Shown here: piece after piece, positions 24,855 through 33,819 of the stretch | Position numbering within the stretch: position 1 is the first letter of the stretch | Layout of the letters: each line of letters begins with the position of its first letter | From: Isoptericola cucumis | GTDB taxonomy: Bacteria; Actinomycetota; Actinomycetes; Actinomycetales; Cellulomonadaceae | Direction: 5' to 3' | Length of the DNA: 64,000 nucleotides | Assembly (NCBI RefSeq): GCF_014635665.1 | Contig: NZ_BMDG01000013.1 | Location: forward strand, 62,001 to 126,000 | Program-made: the position numbers and the translations under genes | Notes under the pieces: generated by a model | Databases searched by the model: none | Seen by the model: only the letters and a program-made list of their open reading frames with translations | What the model was told of the DNA's origin: nothing

Positions 24855-25694
24855 TCAGAGGCCGAGCGCGTCCTTCCAGTCCTGCGGCAGCAGGGCGTAG
24901 CCCACGAACGCGACGACGTCGAGCACCGTGTGCGCGACGACGAGCGGCAGCACGCGGTGGCGCCCCCACCGGCTGGTGTAGAACCAGGCGAAGACGACGC
25001 CCATCACGACGTTGCCGAAGAACGGCCCGACGCCCTGGTACAGGTGGTACGAGCCGCGCAGCAGCGAGCTCCACACGACGAACCACGCCCGGTGCCAGCC
25101 GAGGTCGCGGGTGCGCTCGTGCAGGTAGGCGACGGCGACGACCTCCTCGAGCAGCCCGTTCTGCAGCGCGGCGACCACCAGCACGGGCACGGTCCACCAG
25201 TGCTCGTTCAGCGCGCTGGCCTGCACCGACACGGTGATGCCGAGCGCGCGGCCCAGCAGGTAGAACGCGAGCCCGGGGACGCCGATGGCGGCGGCCAGGC
25301 CGAAGCCCCACGCGACGTCGCGACCCGGCCGGGCGCCGTCGAGGCCCCAGTCCAGCCCGATGCGCCGCCGCGTCCCGGTCCACGTGGCCGACGCCCGCCC
25401 GCTGAGCAGGTACAGCGCGAGCGCCACGGGCACCAGGGCGAAGGCGATCCCCAGCAGCTGGTAGACGAGGTCGAGCAGCGAGCGGTCGGACTGGCTGGCG
25501 TTGAGCGTCGCGGTCTGGTCGGCGAGCCTCGTGTCGGCGGTGAGCCGCGCGACGATGTTGACGATCGCGTAGACGCCGCTCTGGCCGAGGCTCAGCCCGA
25601 GCACGATCCAGATCTCGGCGGTGGTGCGGCGCCGTGCGGACGGCGTGGTGGCGGGCGCCACGGCGGTGGCCGTGGCGGGCGGGACGGCGGTCAC
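24855..25694 (-). CDS. CPBP family intramembrane glutamic endopeptidase-like protein
   Basis: A 279-residue membrane protein with about seven hydrophobic segments, related to CAAX prenyl proteases/bacteriocin-processing (CPBP, Abi) proteins. Motif 1 appears as LLEEVVAVAYL (about residue 185): the paired glutamates are present but the usual arginine of EExxxR is valine. The histidine of motif 2 is probably in RGSYHLYQG, and motif 3 is HTVLD. The altered motif 1 makes protease activity uncertain. The GTG start at 25694 overlaps the stop of the ribbon-helix-helix gene (GTGA), placing it last in a three-gene operon with the SPFH protein. Confidence 0.75.
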   Translation of the reverse strand: MTAVPPATATAVAPATTPSARRRTTAEIWIVLGLSLGQSGVYAIVNIVARLTADTRLADQTATLNASQSDRSLLDLVYQLLGIAFALVPVALALYLLSGRASATWTGTRRRIGLDWGLDGARPGRDVAWGFGLAAAIGVPGLAFYLLGRALGITVSVQASALNEHWWTVPVLVVAALQNGLLEEVVAVAYLHERTRDLGWHRAWFVVWSSLLRGSYHLYQGVGPFFGNVVMGVVFAWFYTSRWGRHRVLPLVVAHTVLDVVAFVGYALLPQDWKDALGL

Positions 25695-25945
25695 GCGCCC
25701 AGCGTAGGCGGACGCCCTGGACGGCGGGTGGGTGCGACGTCGCGCGGCAGGCGCCCGGCGTCCTTGAGCGCGCGGCGCAGCAGCAGGTCGACCTGCGCGT
25801 TGACGCTGCGCAGGTCGTCGGCCGCCCACCGGGCCAGGGCGTCGTGGATCGCGGGGTCGAGCCGCAGCAGGACCTGCTTGCGGGCGCGCCGCGAGCCCGA
25901 CGGCGGCGACGCGTCGTCGGGCTCGGGCGGGGTGCGGGGGGTCAC
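25691..25945 (-). CDS. Small ribbon-helix-helix (Arc/HicB-antitoxin-like) protein
   Basis: An 84-residue protein. After a Pro/Asp-rich lead, the segment [20 protein letters not shown] followed by [20 protein letters not shown] (about residues 23-62) has the beta-strand plus two-helix pattern of Arc/MetJ-type DNA-binding proteins. The N-x-Q-V region is typical of Arc-like antitoxin domains. The C-terminal tail is basic. The GTG start at 25945 overlaps the SPFH stop and its own stop overlaps the CPBP start, so the three are translated together. No toxin gene is adjacent, so it is more likely a local regulator or structural partner. Confidence 0.7.
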   Translation of the reverse strand: MTPRTPPEPDDASPPSGSRRARKQVLLRLDPAIHDALARWAADDLRSVNAQVDLLLRRALKDAGRLPRDVAPTRRPGRPPTLGA

Positions 25946-26895
25946 TGGTAGAGCGAGCCCGCGTTGACGACGGGGGTGGCGCGGCTCTCGCCGCAGAGCA
26001 CCACGAGCAGGTTGGACACCATGGTGGCGCGGCGCTCGTCGTCGAGCGTCACGACGCCGTCCGCCTCGAGGCGGTGCAGGGCGCTCTCCACCATGGACAC
26101 CGCGCCCTCGACGATGCGCGACCGCGCCGCGATGATCGCGCCGGCCTGCTGGCGCTGCAGCATGGCCTGGGCGATCTCCGGCGCGTAGGCGAGGTGGGAG
26201 ATGCGCGCCTCGACGACCTCGACGCCGGCGACGGCGACGCGCTCGGCGACCTCGGTGGCGATCTCGCCGGAGACCAGCTCCGTGGCGCCGCGCAGCGACT
26301 CGACGTCGTCCCCGCCGTCGTACGGGTGCGACATGGCGACGTGCCGCAGCGCGGACTCCGACTGCACGGAGACGAAGTCGTCGTAGTCCTCGACGGCGAA
26401 GCTGGCCCGGGCGGTGTCGGCCACCTGCCAGACGACGATGGCGGCGATGTTGACCGGGTTGCCGTCGGCGTCGTTGACCTTGAGCTCGCTGGTCTCGAAG
26501 TTGCGCACGCGCACGGACACGCGCCGCTTGGTGCTGAGCGGGACCGTCATGACGAGGCCGGTGCGCCGCACCGTGCCCAGGTACCGGCCGAAGAGCTGCA
26601 CGACGAGCGTCTCGCCGGGGCTGACCACCGAGATGCCGCTGAGCATCACCAGCGCGAGGAGCAGTCCGAGCGCGGCGACGCCCACCATGGCGGGCGTGTC
26701 GTTCGTGACGGCGCCGAGGACGCCGGCCGCGAGGACGGCGAGCGCGACGACGAAGGCGAGCACCGCGCCGCCCGCGCCGAGCGACCAGGCCCGGCGCTCC
26801 TCGACGTCCACGCGGGTGCCGGCGTGGCCGACGGGGCGGTCGGTGCGAACTCGGGGGTTGTGGCCGGGCTGATGGCGTGGCACGATGGCAAACAA
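25942..26895 (-). CDS. SPFH/prohibitin (band 7) domain membrane protein
   Basis: A protein of about 317 residues. Two transmembrane helices lie near residues 40-90 ([40 protein letters not shown]). The SPFH domain then runs from about 90 to 290 ([60 protein letters not shown]). SPFH proteins form large ring assemblies at membranes and often control proteases, which fits the downstream CPBP gene. The TTG at 26895 lies within a palindromic repeat shared with the divergent operon, so the true start may be the GTG at 26883 or further in. Family confident, start uncertain. Confidence 0.85.
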   Translation of the reverse strand: MFAIVPRHQPGHNPRVRTDRPVGHAGTRVDVEERRAWSLGAGGAVLAFVVALAVLAAGVLGAVTNDTPAMVGVAALGLLLALVMLSGISVVSPGETLVVQLFGRYLGTVRRTGLVMTVPLSTKRRVSVRVRNFETSELKVNDADGNPVNIAAIVVWQVADTARASFAVEDYDDFVSVQSESALRHVAMSHPYDGGDDVESLRGATELVSGEIATEVAERVAVAGVEVVEARISHLAYAPEIAQAMLQRQQAGAIIAARSRIVEGAVSMVESALHRLEADGVVTLDDERRATMVSNLLVVLCGESRATPVVNAGSLYQ

Positions 26896-26909
26896 GTTTG
26901 CAACGCAAA
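26888..26909. promoter_or_regulatory. Overlapping inverted repeats in the SPFH/ABC divergent promoter
   Basis: GCAAAC-AA-GTTTGC (26888-26901) overlaps TTTGC-AAC-GCAAA (26897-26909), giving three alternating half-sites. The run is A/T-rich in a GC-rich setting, 19 bases before the ATG of the membrane-protein gene at 26928. It probably serves as operator for the winged-helix regulator encoded at 27622. Confidence 0.6.
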
Positions 26910-26927
26910 GTTCTCTGTGAGGTATCG

Positions 26928-27629
26928 ATGAGTTCGTCCCCCGACCGGCCGCACGACGGCCCCGAGCTGGCAGCGGCCGAGTCGCTGCGGCTCATCCGCG
27001 AGCAGCAGGAGCGCGCGCGCTCCGGCCTCGAGCCGGACGGCCGCCTGCTCTGCCTGCTCTGGGGGGTCGCGTGGCTCGTCGGCTACCTGGTGCTGTGGTC
27101 GGGCGCCCGCGGCTCGGAGGGGATCCCGAGCGCCCCCGCGTTCGTGGTCTTCGGCGTCCTGCTCGCCACGGCGGTGGTCGTCACGATCGTGCACAGCGTG
27201 CGCCGCACGGCCGGGACGCGGGGCGCGAGCCGCCTTGCCGGGGCGCTGTGGGGCTCCGCGTGGTTCGTCGCCTTCGTCGCCTACCCGTTCATCATCGGGG
27301 GCCTCGGTCGCGCCGGCGCCTCCGACGAGGTGATCGGGCTGGTCGCGAACGCCCTCGCCTGCATGATCGTCGGGATCATGTACCTCACGGGCGCCGCCTG
27401 CTTCGCGGACGTCAGCCTGTACGTCCTCGGCGTGTGGATCGTGCTCACCGGCGCCGTGGCGACCGTCGTCGGGATGCCGACCACCTACCTGGTGATGGCG
27501 TTCCTCGGCGGAGGCGGCTTCCTCGTCATCACCCTCGTGTGGCAGGTGGTCGAGACCCGGCGCCGGCGGCGGGCACGGGCAGGGCACGTCGCCGCGGGGG
27601 CCGTCGAGCAGGACCGCACCGATGGCTGA
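26928..27629 (+). CDS. Multi-pass membrane protein of unknown function
   Basis: A 233-residue protein. A charged N-terminal helix ([20 protein letters not shown]) precedes about six transmembrane segments, and a short Arg-rich tail follows. The segments alternate with small loops and no enzymatic motif is recognisable. Similar membrane proteins are regularly encoded just before a small winged-helix regulator and an ABC exporter, as here, so a sensor or immunity-like role is possible but unproved. ATG 26928 has GAGG five bases upstream. The gene overlaps the regulator by 8 bases. Confidence 0.7.
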   Translation: MSSSPDRPHDGPELAAAESLRLIREQQERARSGLEPDGRLLCLLWGVAWLVGYLVLWSGARGSEGIPSAPAFVVFGVLLATAVVVTIVHSVRRTAGTRGASRLAGALWGSAWFVAFVAYPFIIGGLGRAGASDEVIGLVANALACMIVGIMYLTGAACFADVSLYVLGVWIVLTGAVATVVGMPTTYLVMAFLGGGGFLVITLVWQVVETRRRRRARAGHVAAGAVEQDRTDG

Positions 27630-27921
27630 GCTCGACGCCGTCATCCACGCCCCGGCGCGGCTGCGCGTCGTCGCCACCCTCGCCACCCTGGGCGCCGACG
27701 ACGAGATCACCTTCCCCCGGCTGCAGCAGCTGCTCGACATGACCGCCGGGAACCTGTCCACCCACCTGCGCAAGCTCGAGGACGCCGGGTACGTCCGGCA
27801 GTCCAAGACCCACGCCGGCCGCAAGCCGGTCACCTACCTCGCGCTCACCCCCCAGGGTCGGCGCGCGTTCGAGGACTACACCCAGGCCCTCACCGGGCTG
27901 CTGAAAGGAGCCGGCGCATGA
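27622..27921 (+). CDS. Small winged-helix transcriptional regulator (MarR/ArsR-like)
   Basis: A 99-residue single-domain DNA-binding protein. It follows the winged-helix layout: helices ARLRVVATLATLG and FPRLQQLLDM, recognition helix TAGNLSTHLRKLEDAG, wing VRQSKTHAGRKPVTYLALTP, and a terminal helix RRAFEDYTQAL. It has no metal-binding cysteines, so ArsR-type metal sensing is unlikely. It sits between the membrane protein and an ABC exporter with overlaps on both sides (8 and 4 bases). It probably autoregulates the operon through the repeats at 26888-26909. Confidence 0.85.
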   Translation: MAELDAVIHAPARLRVVATLATLGADDEITFPRLQQLLDMTAGNLSTHLRKLEDAGYVRQSKTHAGRKPVTYLALTPQGRRAFEDYTQALTGLLKGAGA

Positions 27922-28904
27922 GTGCCGAACCGACCGCGGAGACCCTGAGCCGCCCGCCCACCACCTCCGGGGAGGCGGTCGCCGTGCACGGCGTGACGCG
28001 CCGCTTCGGTGACGTCGTCGCCCTCGACGACGTGTCCCTCGACGTCGGCCCCGGCGAGATCGTGGGCCTGCTCGGCCCCAACGGCGCGGGCAAGTCGACC
28101 CTGCTGTCGCTGGTGAGCGGCCAGCGCCGGCCCGACACGGGCACCGTGCGCCTGTTCGGCGGCGACCCGCGCGACGCCCGGTCGCGCACCCGGCTCGGCG
28201 TCACGCCGCAGGAGACCGGGCTGCCGCCCACCCTGCGCGTGGGGGAGGTGGCCGACTTCGTCGGCGGCCACTTCCCGGACCCGGTGCCCACACCGGAGCT
28301 CCTGGAGCAGTTCGGCCTCACCGACCTGGCGCGCAAGCAGACCGGCGCGCTGTCCGGCGGCCAGAAGCGCCGGCTGGCGATCGCGCTGTCCCTCGTGGGG
28401 CGCCCGCGCGTCGTGCTGCTCGACGAGCCGACCACCGGCCTCGACGTCTCCGCCCGCCAGGCGCTGTGGGACGCGATCCGCCAGTACCACGCCGGCGGCG
28501 GCACCGTGCTGCTGACCAGCCACTACCTCGAGGAGGTGCAGGCGCTCGCCCGGCGCGTCGTCGTCATCGACCGCGGCGCCGTCCGCGCCGACGACTCCCT
28601 GGACGCCGTCCTGCGGCGCGTCGCGCTGCGGCGGGTCGTGCTCACCGCGCCCGCCGACCTGTCCACCTGGGCCGGCGTGGTCCGGTCGCGGCCCGTCGAC
28701 GGGGCGCCGCCCGAGCGGCAGGAGCTGTTCACCCCCGACGCGGACGTGCTGGTGCGCGACCTCGTGGTCTCGGACGTCGAGTTCCGCGACCTGGAGATCC
28801 GCGGCGCGAGCCTGGAGGAGGCGTTCGCCGAGATGGTGGCGCCCGAGAGCACGCCCGAGAGCACGCCCGAGAGCTCACCCAGCATCGAAGGAGCGGTCCG
28901 ATGA
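27918..28904 (+). CDS. ABC transporter ATP-binding protein (exporter type)
   Basis: The nucleotide-binding subunit of an ABC-2 exporter, 328 residues. It shows Walker A GPNGAGKSTLLSLVSG, signature LSGGQKRRLAIAL, Walker B VVLLDEPTTGLD and the H-loop TSHYLEE, in the CcmA/drug-exporter style. A C-terminal accessory region (about 225-310) follows, ending in a short repeat of ESTP units, a triplicated 12-base sequence in the DNA. AAAGGAG precedes the ATG at 27918. It overlaps both neighbours as ATGA. The partner permease is at 28901; the substrate is unknown. Confidence 0.9.
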   Translation: MSAEPTAETLSRPPTTSGEAVAVHGVTRRFGDVVALDDVSLDVGPGEIVGLLGPNGAGKSTLLSLVSGQRRPDTGTVRLFGGDPRDARSRTRLGVTPQETGLPPTLRVGEVADFVGGHFPDPVPTPELLEQFGLTDLARKQTGALSGGQKRRLAIALSLVGRPRVVLLDEPTTGLDVSARQALWDAIRQYHAGGGTVLLTSHYLEEVQALARRVVVIDRGAVRADDSLDAVLRRVALRRVVLTAPADLSTWAGVVRSRPVDGAPPERQELFTPDADVLVRDLVVSDVEFRDLEIRGASLEEAFAEMVAPESTPESTPESSPSIEGAVR

Positions 28905-29686
28905 CCACGACCACGCCCGCCGCGACGCCGGTCGTGGGCCCGGTGCGGCTGACCTGGCTGCACCTGAGGTTCCAGTTCCTCGAGACCGTCCGGATCCCGA
29001 TGGCGGTGCTGGGCAACATGCTGTTCCCGGCGCTCGCGATGTTCTTCTTCGTCGTGCCCCAGCGGGAGGTGGCCGAGAACCCGGCGTGGGCGACGATGGC
29101 GGTCGCCGGGCTGTCGTTCTTCGCCGTCTGCTCGGCGAGCCTGTTCACCTACGGGCTGGGCGTGGCGGAGGACCGCCAGCTGCCGTTCGACCCGTTCGTG
29201 CGCTCCCTGCCCGCCGGCCCGGGGCCGCGGATGGTGGCACGCATCGTCAACGGCGCGGTCTTCGCGCTGTTCGGGCTGGTGCCGCTCGTCCTGGTCGCGT
29301 GGCTGTTCACGTCGGCGTCGGTCACCGGGTCGCAGCTGCTCGCCGGGACCGGGATGATCCTGCTGGGCTCCGTGCCGTTCGTGCTGCTCGGCATGGCCGT
29401 GGGGTACTCCCTGACGGCCAAGGCGGCGCTGCCCGTCGTGCAGGTCATCCTGTTCCCGCTGGCGTTCGCCGGCGGGCTGTTCCTGCCGCCGATGATGTTC
29501 CCGCCGTGGCTGGACGCCATCTCGCAGGCGACGCCGACCCGGGCGGGTCGTGACCTGCTGGTGCAGGCGCTCACCGGGGAGCCGGCCTACGGGCTGGCCT
29601 GGCCGGTGCTGCTGGGCTGGACCGTGCTGTTCGCAGCCCTGGCCGTGGGCGCCTACCGCCGCGACGAGGGCCGCCGCTTCCGCTGA
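28901..29686 (+). CDS. ABC-2 type transporter permease
   Basis: The membrane subunit partnering the ATPase at 27918, 261 residues with about six transmembrane helices: [38 protein letters not shown], a central [19 protein letters not shown], and a terminal [21 protein letters not shown]. The segment before the last helix ([20 protein letters not shown]) resembles ABC2_membrane proteins, in which it is the transition to the C-terminal helix. The ATG overlaps the ATPase stop. Its end overlaps the convergent copA stop by 34 bases, so no terminator separates the two. Confidence 0.85.
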   Translation: MTTTTPAATPVVGPVRLTWLHLRFQFLETVRIPMAVLGNMLFPALAMFFFVVPQREVAENPAWATMAVAGLSFFAVCSASLFTYGLGVAEDRQLPFDPFVRSLPAGPGPRMVARIVNGAVFALFGLVPLVLVAWLFTSASVTGSQLLAGTGMILLGSVPFVLLGMAVGYSLTAKAALPVVQVILFPLAFAGGLFLPPMMFPPWLDAISQATPTRAGRDLLVQALTGEPAYGLAWPVLLGWTVLFAALAVGAYRRDEGRRFR

Positions 29687-32055
29687 CCCGGCAGCTCCCC
29701 GGCGTGGCGGAGGCGGAGCGAGTTGCCGACCACGATGACCGACGAGGCGGCCATGGCGGCGCCGGCGATCATCGGGTTGAGCAGCCCGGCCGCGGCGAGC
29801 GGGATGGCCGCCACGTTGTACGCGAACGCCCAGAACAGGTTCTGCCGGATCACGCGCAGCGTGCGCCGGGACAGCCGGACGGCCGCCGGCGCGGAGCGCA
29901 GGTCGCCGCGCACCAGCGTGATGTCGCTGGCCTCGATCGCGACGTCGGTGCCGGTGCCCATGGCGAGCCCCAGGTCGGCGGTGGCGAGGGCGGCGGCGTC
30001 GTTGACGCCGTCGCCCACCATCGCCACGACGCACCCCTCGCCCTGGAGCCGGGCGACGACGGCGGCCTTGTCCTGCGGCAGCACACGGGCGACCACGTCC
30101 TCGTCCGCGATGCCCACCTCCCGGGCGGCGACGCGGGCCGCGCCCTCGCCGTCGCCGGTGAGCAGCACGGGCCGCAGCCCGAGGTCGCGCAGCTCCGCGA
30201 CCGCCCGGGCGGACGTCGCCCTGACCGGGTCGCGCAGCACGATCACGCCGCGGGCCGCGCCGTCCCAGGCGACGACGACGGCGCTGGCGCCGGTGGCCTC
30301 CGCGTCGGCGAACGCCCGCGCGAGGTCGTCGGGGAGCGCGACGCCCTGGCCGGCCAACCACGACGGCTGCCCCACGAGGACGCGCCGGGCGTTGAGGCCG
30401 CCGTCGGCCGCGAGGCCCGTCAGCCCGGAGTGCGCGCGCCGCACGACTGCTTCGACCCCACCGCCGGGCGTGGCCGCGAAGCCGAAGGCCTGCAGCGCGC
30501 CGATCGACACGCCGTCGGCCCCCGTCCCCGCCTCCGACCGGGGGGCCGAGGTGCGGGCCGCCTCCGCGACCGCGTGCGCGATCGGGTGCTCGCTGAGCGC
30601 CTCGACGGCGCCGGCGTAGGCCAGCACCTCCTGCTCCCCGGCGGGGCCGGCGACGACGCGCTCCACCTGCATGCGGCCCACGGTGACGGTGCCGGTCTTG
30701 TCGAGCACCACGGTGTCGATGCGGCGCGTGGACTCGAGGATCTCCGGGCCCTTGATGAGGATGCCGAGCTGGGCGCCGCGGCCGGTGCCGACCAGCAGCG
30801 CGGTGGGCGTCGCGAGGCCGAGGGCGCAGGGGCACGCGATGATCAGCACGGCCACGGCGGCGGTGAACGCCATCTGCAGGTCCGCGCCGGCCAGCAGCCA
30901 GCCCGCCAGCGTGAGCACGGACAGCCCGAGCACGACCGGCACGAACACGGCCGAGATCCGGTCCGCCAGCCGGGCGACCGGGGCCTTGCCGGTCTGCGCC
31001 CGGGCGACGAGCCGCCCGATCTGCGCGAGCGTCGTCTCCTCGCCCACGCGGGTGGCCCGCACCACCAGGTGGCCGGACGCGTTGACGGTCGCGCCGGTCA
31101 CGGCGTCGCCCGGGCCGACGTCCACCGGCACGGGCTCGCCCGTGAGCAGGGACGCGTCGACGGCGCTGGTGCCCTCGACCACCTCGCCGTCCGTGGCGAC
31201 CTTCTCTCCTGGCCGCACGACGAACAGGTCGCCGACTGCGAGCGAGGCGGCGGGCACCCGCTCGGTAAGGCGCGCGCCGTCCGGCCCGACGGCGGCCGAG
31301 CCGTCCGCCGCGGTCCGCACCCGCTCCGCGTCCTTGGCCCCGAGCTCGAGCAGCGTCCGCAGCGCGTCGCCCGCGCGGCGCCGGGCGCGGTGCTCGGCGT
31401 AGCGGCCGGCGAGGAGGAACGTCGTGACGACGGCCGCGACCTCGAAGTACAGCTCGGGGGTGCCGCCGGACGCCGACGGCACGAGCGACGGCCGCATCCG
31501 CATGCCGAGCTCGCCCGCGCCGCCCAGGGTGAGGGCCCACAGCGACCACACCGTGGCGGCCACGACGCCGAGGGCCACCAGCGTGTCCATCGTCGACGCC
31601 CCGTGCCGGGCCGCCCGGGCCGCCGCCGCGTGGAACGGCCACGCGCCCCACGTCACGACCGGCAGCGTCAGCGCCGCGACCACCCACTGCCAGCCGGTGA
31701 GCTGCAGCGCGGGCACCATCGACAGGGCCACGACCGGCACCGTGAGGACGGCGGAGACGACCAGCCGGCTGCGCAGGTCGGCGCCGCGGTCGGTGGCCGC
31801 CGGCGGGCTCACGTCACGACGCGACGTGACGCGCGCGGCGTAGCCGGCGTTCTCGACGGCCTCGACCAGTGCGGCGTCGTCGACCGGCGCCGTGAGCTCC
31901 ACGTGCGCGGTCTCGAGCGGCAGGTTCACGGTGGCGCTGACGCCGTCGACGCGGTTGAGGCGCTTCTCGACCCGGGCCACGCACGACGCGCAGGTCATGC
32001 CCTCGATCGCCAGCTCGACCTCGTGGACCGGTGGCGTGCCGGCGGGGGCGGACAT
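29653..32055 (-). CDS. copA: Copper-translocating P1B-type ATPase
   Basis: Exports cytosolic Cu(I) using ATP, 800 residues. One N-terminal heavy-metal domain with GMTCASC (about 18-24) is followed by eight predicted membrane helices. The transmembrane metal site [12 protein letters not shown] lies near residue 410, the phosphorylation site DKTGTVT near 450, and the hinge [10 protein letters not shown] near 690. The CPC motif and the NSLRLR end fit Cu(I)-ATPases. Upstream on the same strand are the copper chaperone and CsoR, so the unit is csoR-copZ-copA. A long Ala/Gly-rich stretch lies in the nucleotide-binding domain. Assignment confident; Ag+ may also be exported. Confidence 0.95.
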   Translation of the reverse strand: MSAPAGTPPVHEVELAIEGMTCASCVARVEKRLNRVDGVSATVNLPLETAHVELTAPVDDAALVEAVENAGYAARVTSRRDVSPPAATDRGADLRSRLVVSAVLTVPVVALSMVPALQLTGWQWVVAALTLPVVTWGAWPFHAAAARAARHGASTMDTLVALGVVAATVWSLWALTLGGAGELGMRMRPSLVPSASGGTPELYFEVAAVVTTFLLAGRYAEHRARRRAGDALRTLLELGAKDAERVRTAADGSAAVGPDGARLTERVPAASLAVGDLFVVRPGEKVATDGEVVEGTSAVDASLLTGEPVPVDVGPGDAVTGATVNASGHLVVRATRVGEETTLAQIGRLVARAQTGKAPVARLADRISAVFVPVVLGLSVLTLAGWLLAGADLQMAFTAAVAVLIIACPCALGLATPTALLVGTGRGAQLGILIKGPEILESTRRIDTVVLDKTGTVTVGRMQVERVVAGPAGEQEVLAYAGAVEALSEHPIAHAVAEAARTSAPRSEAGTGADGVSIGALQAFGFAATPGGGVEAVVRRAHSGLTGLAADGGLNARRVLVGQPSWLAGQGVALPDDLARAFADAEATGASAVVVAWDGAARGVIVLRDPVRATSARAVAELRDLGLRPVLLTGDGEGAARVAAREVGIADEDVVARVLPQDKAAVVARLQGEGCVVAMVGDGVNDAAALATADLGLAMGTGTDVAIEASDITLVRGDLRSAPAAVRLSRRTLRVIRQNLFWAFAYNVAAIPLAAAGLLNPMIAGAAMAASSVIVVGNSLRLRHAGELPGQRKRRPSSRR

Positions 32056-32149
32056 GGGCGGCTCCGGACGTGGGCTGGGCAGGGCTGGGCGGGTCGGGGC
32101 GGGGCCGCGGGTCAGGGGGCCTGGCGTCGCGGCGTGGTGGTCGGGTCGG

Positions 32150-32524
32150 TCAGGCGCGCGGCGGGACCGACAGGTCGTAGGTCTTCGTGGCGGGTGCGGC
32201 GGTGCCGGCCTCCGCGGAGCCGCAGCCGCAGGCGCGGTTGTGCGCCTCCTGGCGGGCGGACGCCTGGGCGGCCTGCTGGGCGGCCAGCGCGTCGTTCTGC
32301 ACGGCGAACGACGCGACGTCGTAGCCGGCCTCGTCGACGGCCTCGCGCAGCGCGCCCTCGTCGAGCGGGGCGTCGGAGAAGACGGTGACCTCGGAGGTGC
32401 CGCCGGCGTGCAGCTCGACGCTGACGTCCTCGACGCCGGCCACGGCCGACACGTCCTTCGTGACGTGCGCGACGCAGTTGCCGCAGGTCATCCCGGTGAC
32501 GCCCAGGGTGGTGACGGTGCTCAT
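32150..32524 (-). CDS. copZ: Heavy-metal-associated (CopZ-like) copper chaperone with extended C-terminus
   Basis: A 124-residue cytosolic metallochaperone. The HMA domain (about 1-68) contains [15 protein letters not shown], whose two cysteines bind Cu(I), and ends with [11 protein letters not shown]. It is longer than the usual 68-70 residues. The extension is Ala/Gln-rich and includes [14 protein letters not shown] near residue 97, giving two further cysteines and a histidine that may form another metal site. AAGGAG lies 6 bases before the ATG at 32524. It is located between csoR and copA in one operon. Confidence 0.9.
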   Translation of the reverse strand: MSTVTTLGVTGMTCGNCVAHVTKDVSAVAGVEDVSVELHAGGTSEVTVFSDAPLDEGALREAVDEAGYDVASFAVQNDALAAQQAAQASARQEAHNRACGCGSAEAGTAAPATKTYDLSVPPRA

Positions 32525-32548
32525 GGGTGCTCCTTCAGGGGTTCGGGG

Positions 32549-32887
32549 TCAGCTGCGGACGAGGCGGCCGATGGCGTCGGCCGCCTCCTTGACCTTGGCG
32601 GCGCCCTCGGCCTCGGAGGAGCGTGCGGCGTCGACGACGCAGTGGCCCAGGTGGTCCTCGACGAGCCCGAGCGACACCGCCTGCAGCGCCTTCGTCACCG
32701 CGGAGACCTGCGTGAGGATGTCGATGCAGTACACGTCCTCGTCGATCATGCGCGCGATGCCGCGGACCTGGCCCTCGATGCGGCGCATGCGCTTGAGGTA
32801 GGCCTCCTTGTCGGAGGCGTAGCCGTGCGGACCGTTGTGGGCGTGCCCGACGGGAGCGGGTGGGGCGGGAGCAGTCGTCTCGGTCAT
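32549..32887 (-). CDS. csoR: CsoR family copper-sensing repressor
   Basis: A 112-residue all-helical repressor that leaves DNA when Cu(I) binds. The core is KRMRRIEGQVRGIARMIDED, VYCIDILTQVSAVTKALQAV and LVEDHLGHCVVDAA. It supplies the Cys-His-Cys ligand set of CsoR (C in VYC, H and C in HLGHC). A His-containing N-terminal lead (HNGPHGY) precedes it. ATG 32887 is chosen because the upstream in-frame ATG at 32899 lies in the operator palindrome. It is the first gene of the copper operon and controls itself, copZ and copA. Confidence 0.93.
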   Translation of the reverse strand: MTETTAPAPPAPVGHAHNGPHGYASDKEAYLKRMRRIEGQVRGIARMIDEDVYCIDILTQVSAVTKALQAVSLGLVEDHLGHCVVDAARSSEAEGAAKVKEAADAIGRLVRS

Positions 32888-32898
32888 GCGGTCCAGCA

Positions 32899-32913
32899 TA
32901 CCCCTGAGGGGTA
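32899..32913. promoter_or_regulatory. CsoR operator
   Basis: TACCCC-TGA-GGGGTA forms a perfect 6-3-6 inverted repeat, the G/C-tract palindrome flanked by TA that CsoR proteins recognise. It lies 12 bases upstream of the csoR start used here, where it would cover the promoter. Confidence 0.85.
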
Positions 32914-32939
32914 AGGGCCGCGTCGGGGCGCCACGGCGG

Positions 32940-33326
32940 TCAGGGTGCGTCGCCGAAGACCTCCGCGTCGTACCGCGACCGGGCGTCCTCGACGTCGGGC
33001 AGCGTGACCGCCGTCCAGTGCAGGAGGGCGTCCACCAGGTCCTGGAGGGTGGTGCCGAGCGGGGTGATCCGGTACTGGACCGCGACCGGCCGCGACCGCA
33101 CGACCAGCCGCTCGACCATCCCGTTGCGCTCCAGGCGCCGGAGGGTCGACGTGAGCGACTTCTGCGTCACTGCCGGGACGCTCCGGCGCAGCTCGTTGAA
33201 CCGCTGCGGCTGCTCGCACAGGGAGTCGAGGACCTGCAGCGACCACTTGTCGAGCACCTGGTCGAGCAGCTCGCGGTGGGCCGCGGTGAGTGCGGGCGGG
33301 GCGGTCGCCGGGGCGGTCTCGGTCAC
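32940..33326 (-). CDS. HxlR family transcriptional regulator
   Basis: A 128-residue winged-helix repressor or activator of the HxlR (MarR-like) family. The core is DKWSLQVLDSLCEQPQRFNE, then the recognition helix region LRRSVPAVTQKSLTSTLRRL, ERNGMVERLVVRSRPVAVQY, and a C-terminal dimerisation helix. One cysteine (SLCEQP) lies near residue 37; redox-active cysteines near this position occur in some members. GTG 33326 is used; the same frame continues antisense into ridA. It is divergent from ridA, its probable target, with direct repeats in the 82-base spacer. Confidence 0.88.
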   Translation of the reverse strand: MTETAPATAPPALTAAHRELLDQVLDKWSLQVLDSLCEQPQRFNELRRSVPAVTQKSLTSTLRRLERNGMVERLVVRSRPVAVQYRITPLGTTLQDLVDALLHWTAVTLPDVEDARSRYDAEVFGDAP

Positions 33327-33352
33327 GACACCTAGTCTCGTTGAGGTGTCTT

Positions 33353-33378
33353 TCGGATACAAGGTAGACATCGGATAC
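33353..33378. promoter_or_regulatory. Candidate HxlR binding repeats
   Basis: TCGGATAC occurs at 33353-33360 and 33371-33378, 18 bases start to start. The second copy is part of an inverted GGTA-N9-TACC pair. The repeats lie in the 82-base gap between hxlR and ridA. Regulator assignment is inferred from position. Confidence 0.5.
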
Positions 33379-33408
33379 CTACCGACCATCCCGACGAGAG
33401 GACACTCC

Positions 33409-33819
33409 GTGGCCGTCGAGCTCCACACCCCCGAAGGCATGTTCCAGCCGGTCCCGTACCACCACGTCGCGACCGCCACCGGCACGCGGCAGGTGCACGT
33501 GGCCGGGCAGATCGCCCGCGACGCCGACGGCCGGAGCATCGCGCCGGGCGACCTCGCGGGGCAGGTCGAACAGGCCCTGCGGAACGTCGCCCGGGGCCTC
33601 GCCGGCGCCGGCGCCGGCTTCGCCGACGTCGTCCGCCTGCGCTTCTTCGTCACGCAGTGGCACCCCGACAGGTACGGCGACCTCCTCGCCGGCATCGACC
33701 GGGTCGCCGACGAGCTCGGCCTCCCGCAGCCGTGGCCGCCCGTCTCGCTCATCGGCGTCGAGATCCTCTTCGAGCCCGACGTGCTCGTCGAGATCGAGGC
33801 GTACGCGGTCCTCGACTAG
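33409..33819 (+). CDS. RidA family protein (YjgF/YER057c/UK114)
   Basis: A 136-residue member of the enamine/imine deaminase superfamily; these proteins form trimers and remove reactive 2-aminoacrylate-type metabolites. It shows HHVATATGTRQVHVAGQIAR, the helix DLAGQVEQALRNVARGLAGA and FADVVRLRFFVTQWHPDRYG. The catalytic arginine of RidA proper, usually in a C-terminal I-R-V-E-I-E context, is replaced here (VSLIGVEILFEPDVLVEIEA). It is therefore probably one of the Rid subfamilies with another substrate. GTG 33409 has GAGAGGAC upstream. The divergent HxlR is its likely regulator. Confidence 0.82.
   Translation: MAVELHTPEGMFQPVPYHHVATATGTRQVHVAGQIARDADGRSIAPGDLAGQVEQALRNVARGLAGAGAGFADVVRLRFFVTQWHPDRYGDLLAGIDRVADELGLPQPWPPVSLIGVEILFEPDVLVEIEAYAVLD

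Noticed and set aside
28848-28880. Triplicated 12-base repeat at the end of the ABC ATPase gene
   Set aside because: It encodes ESTP-type repeats in a flexible tail and keeps the reading frame; a simple in-frame slippage product.
24855-29686. Toxin-antitoxin system around the Arc-like 84-residue protein
   Set aside because: Neighbouring genes encode an SPFH protein and a CPBP membrane protein; no small toxin gene is present.
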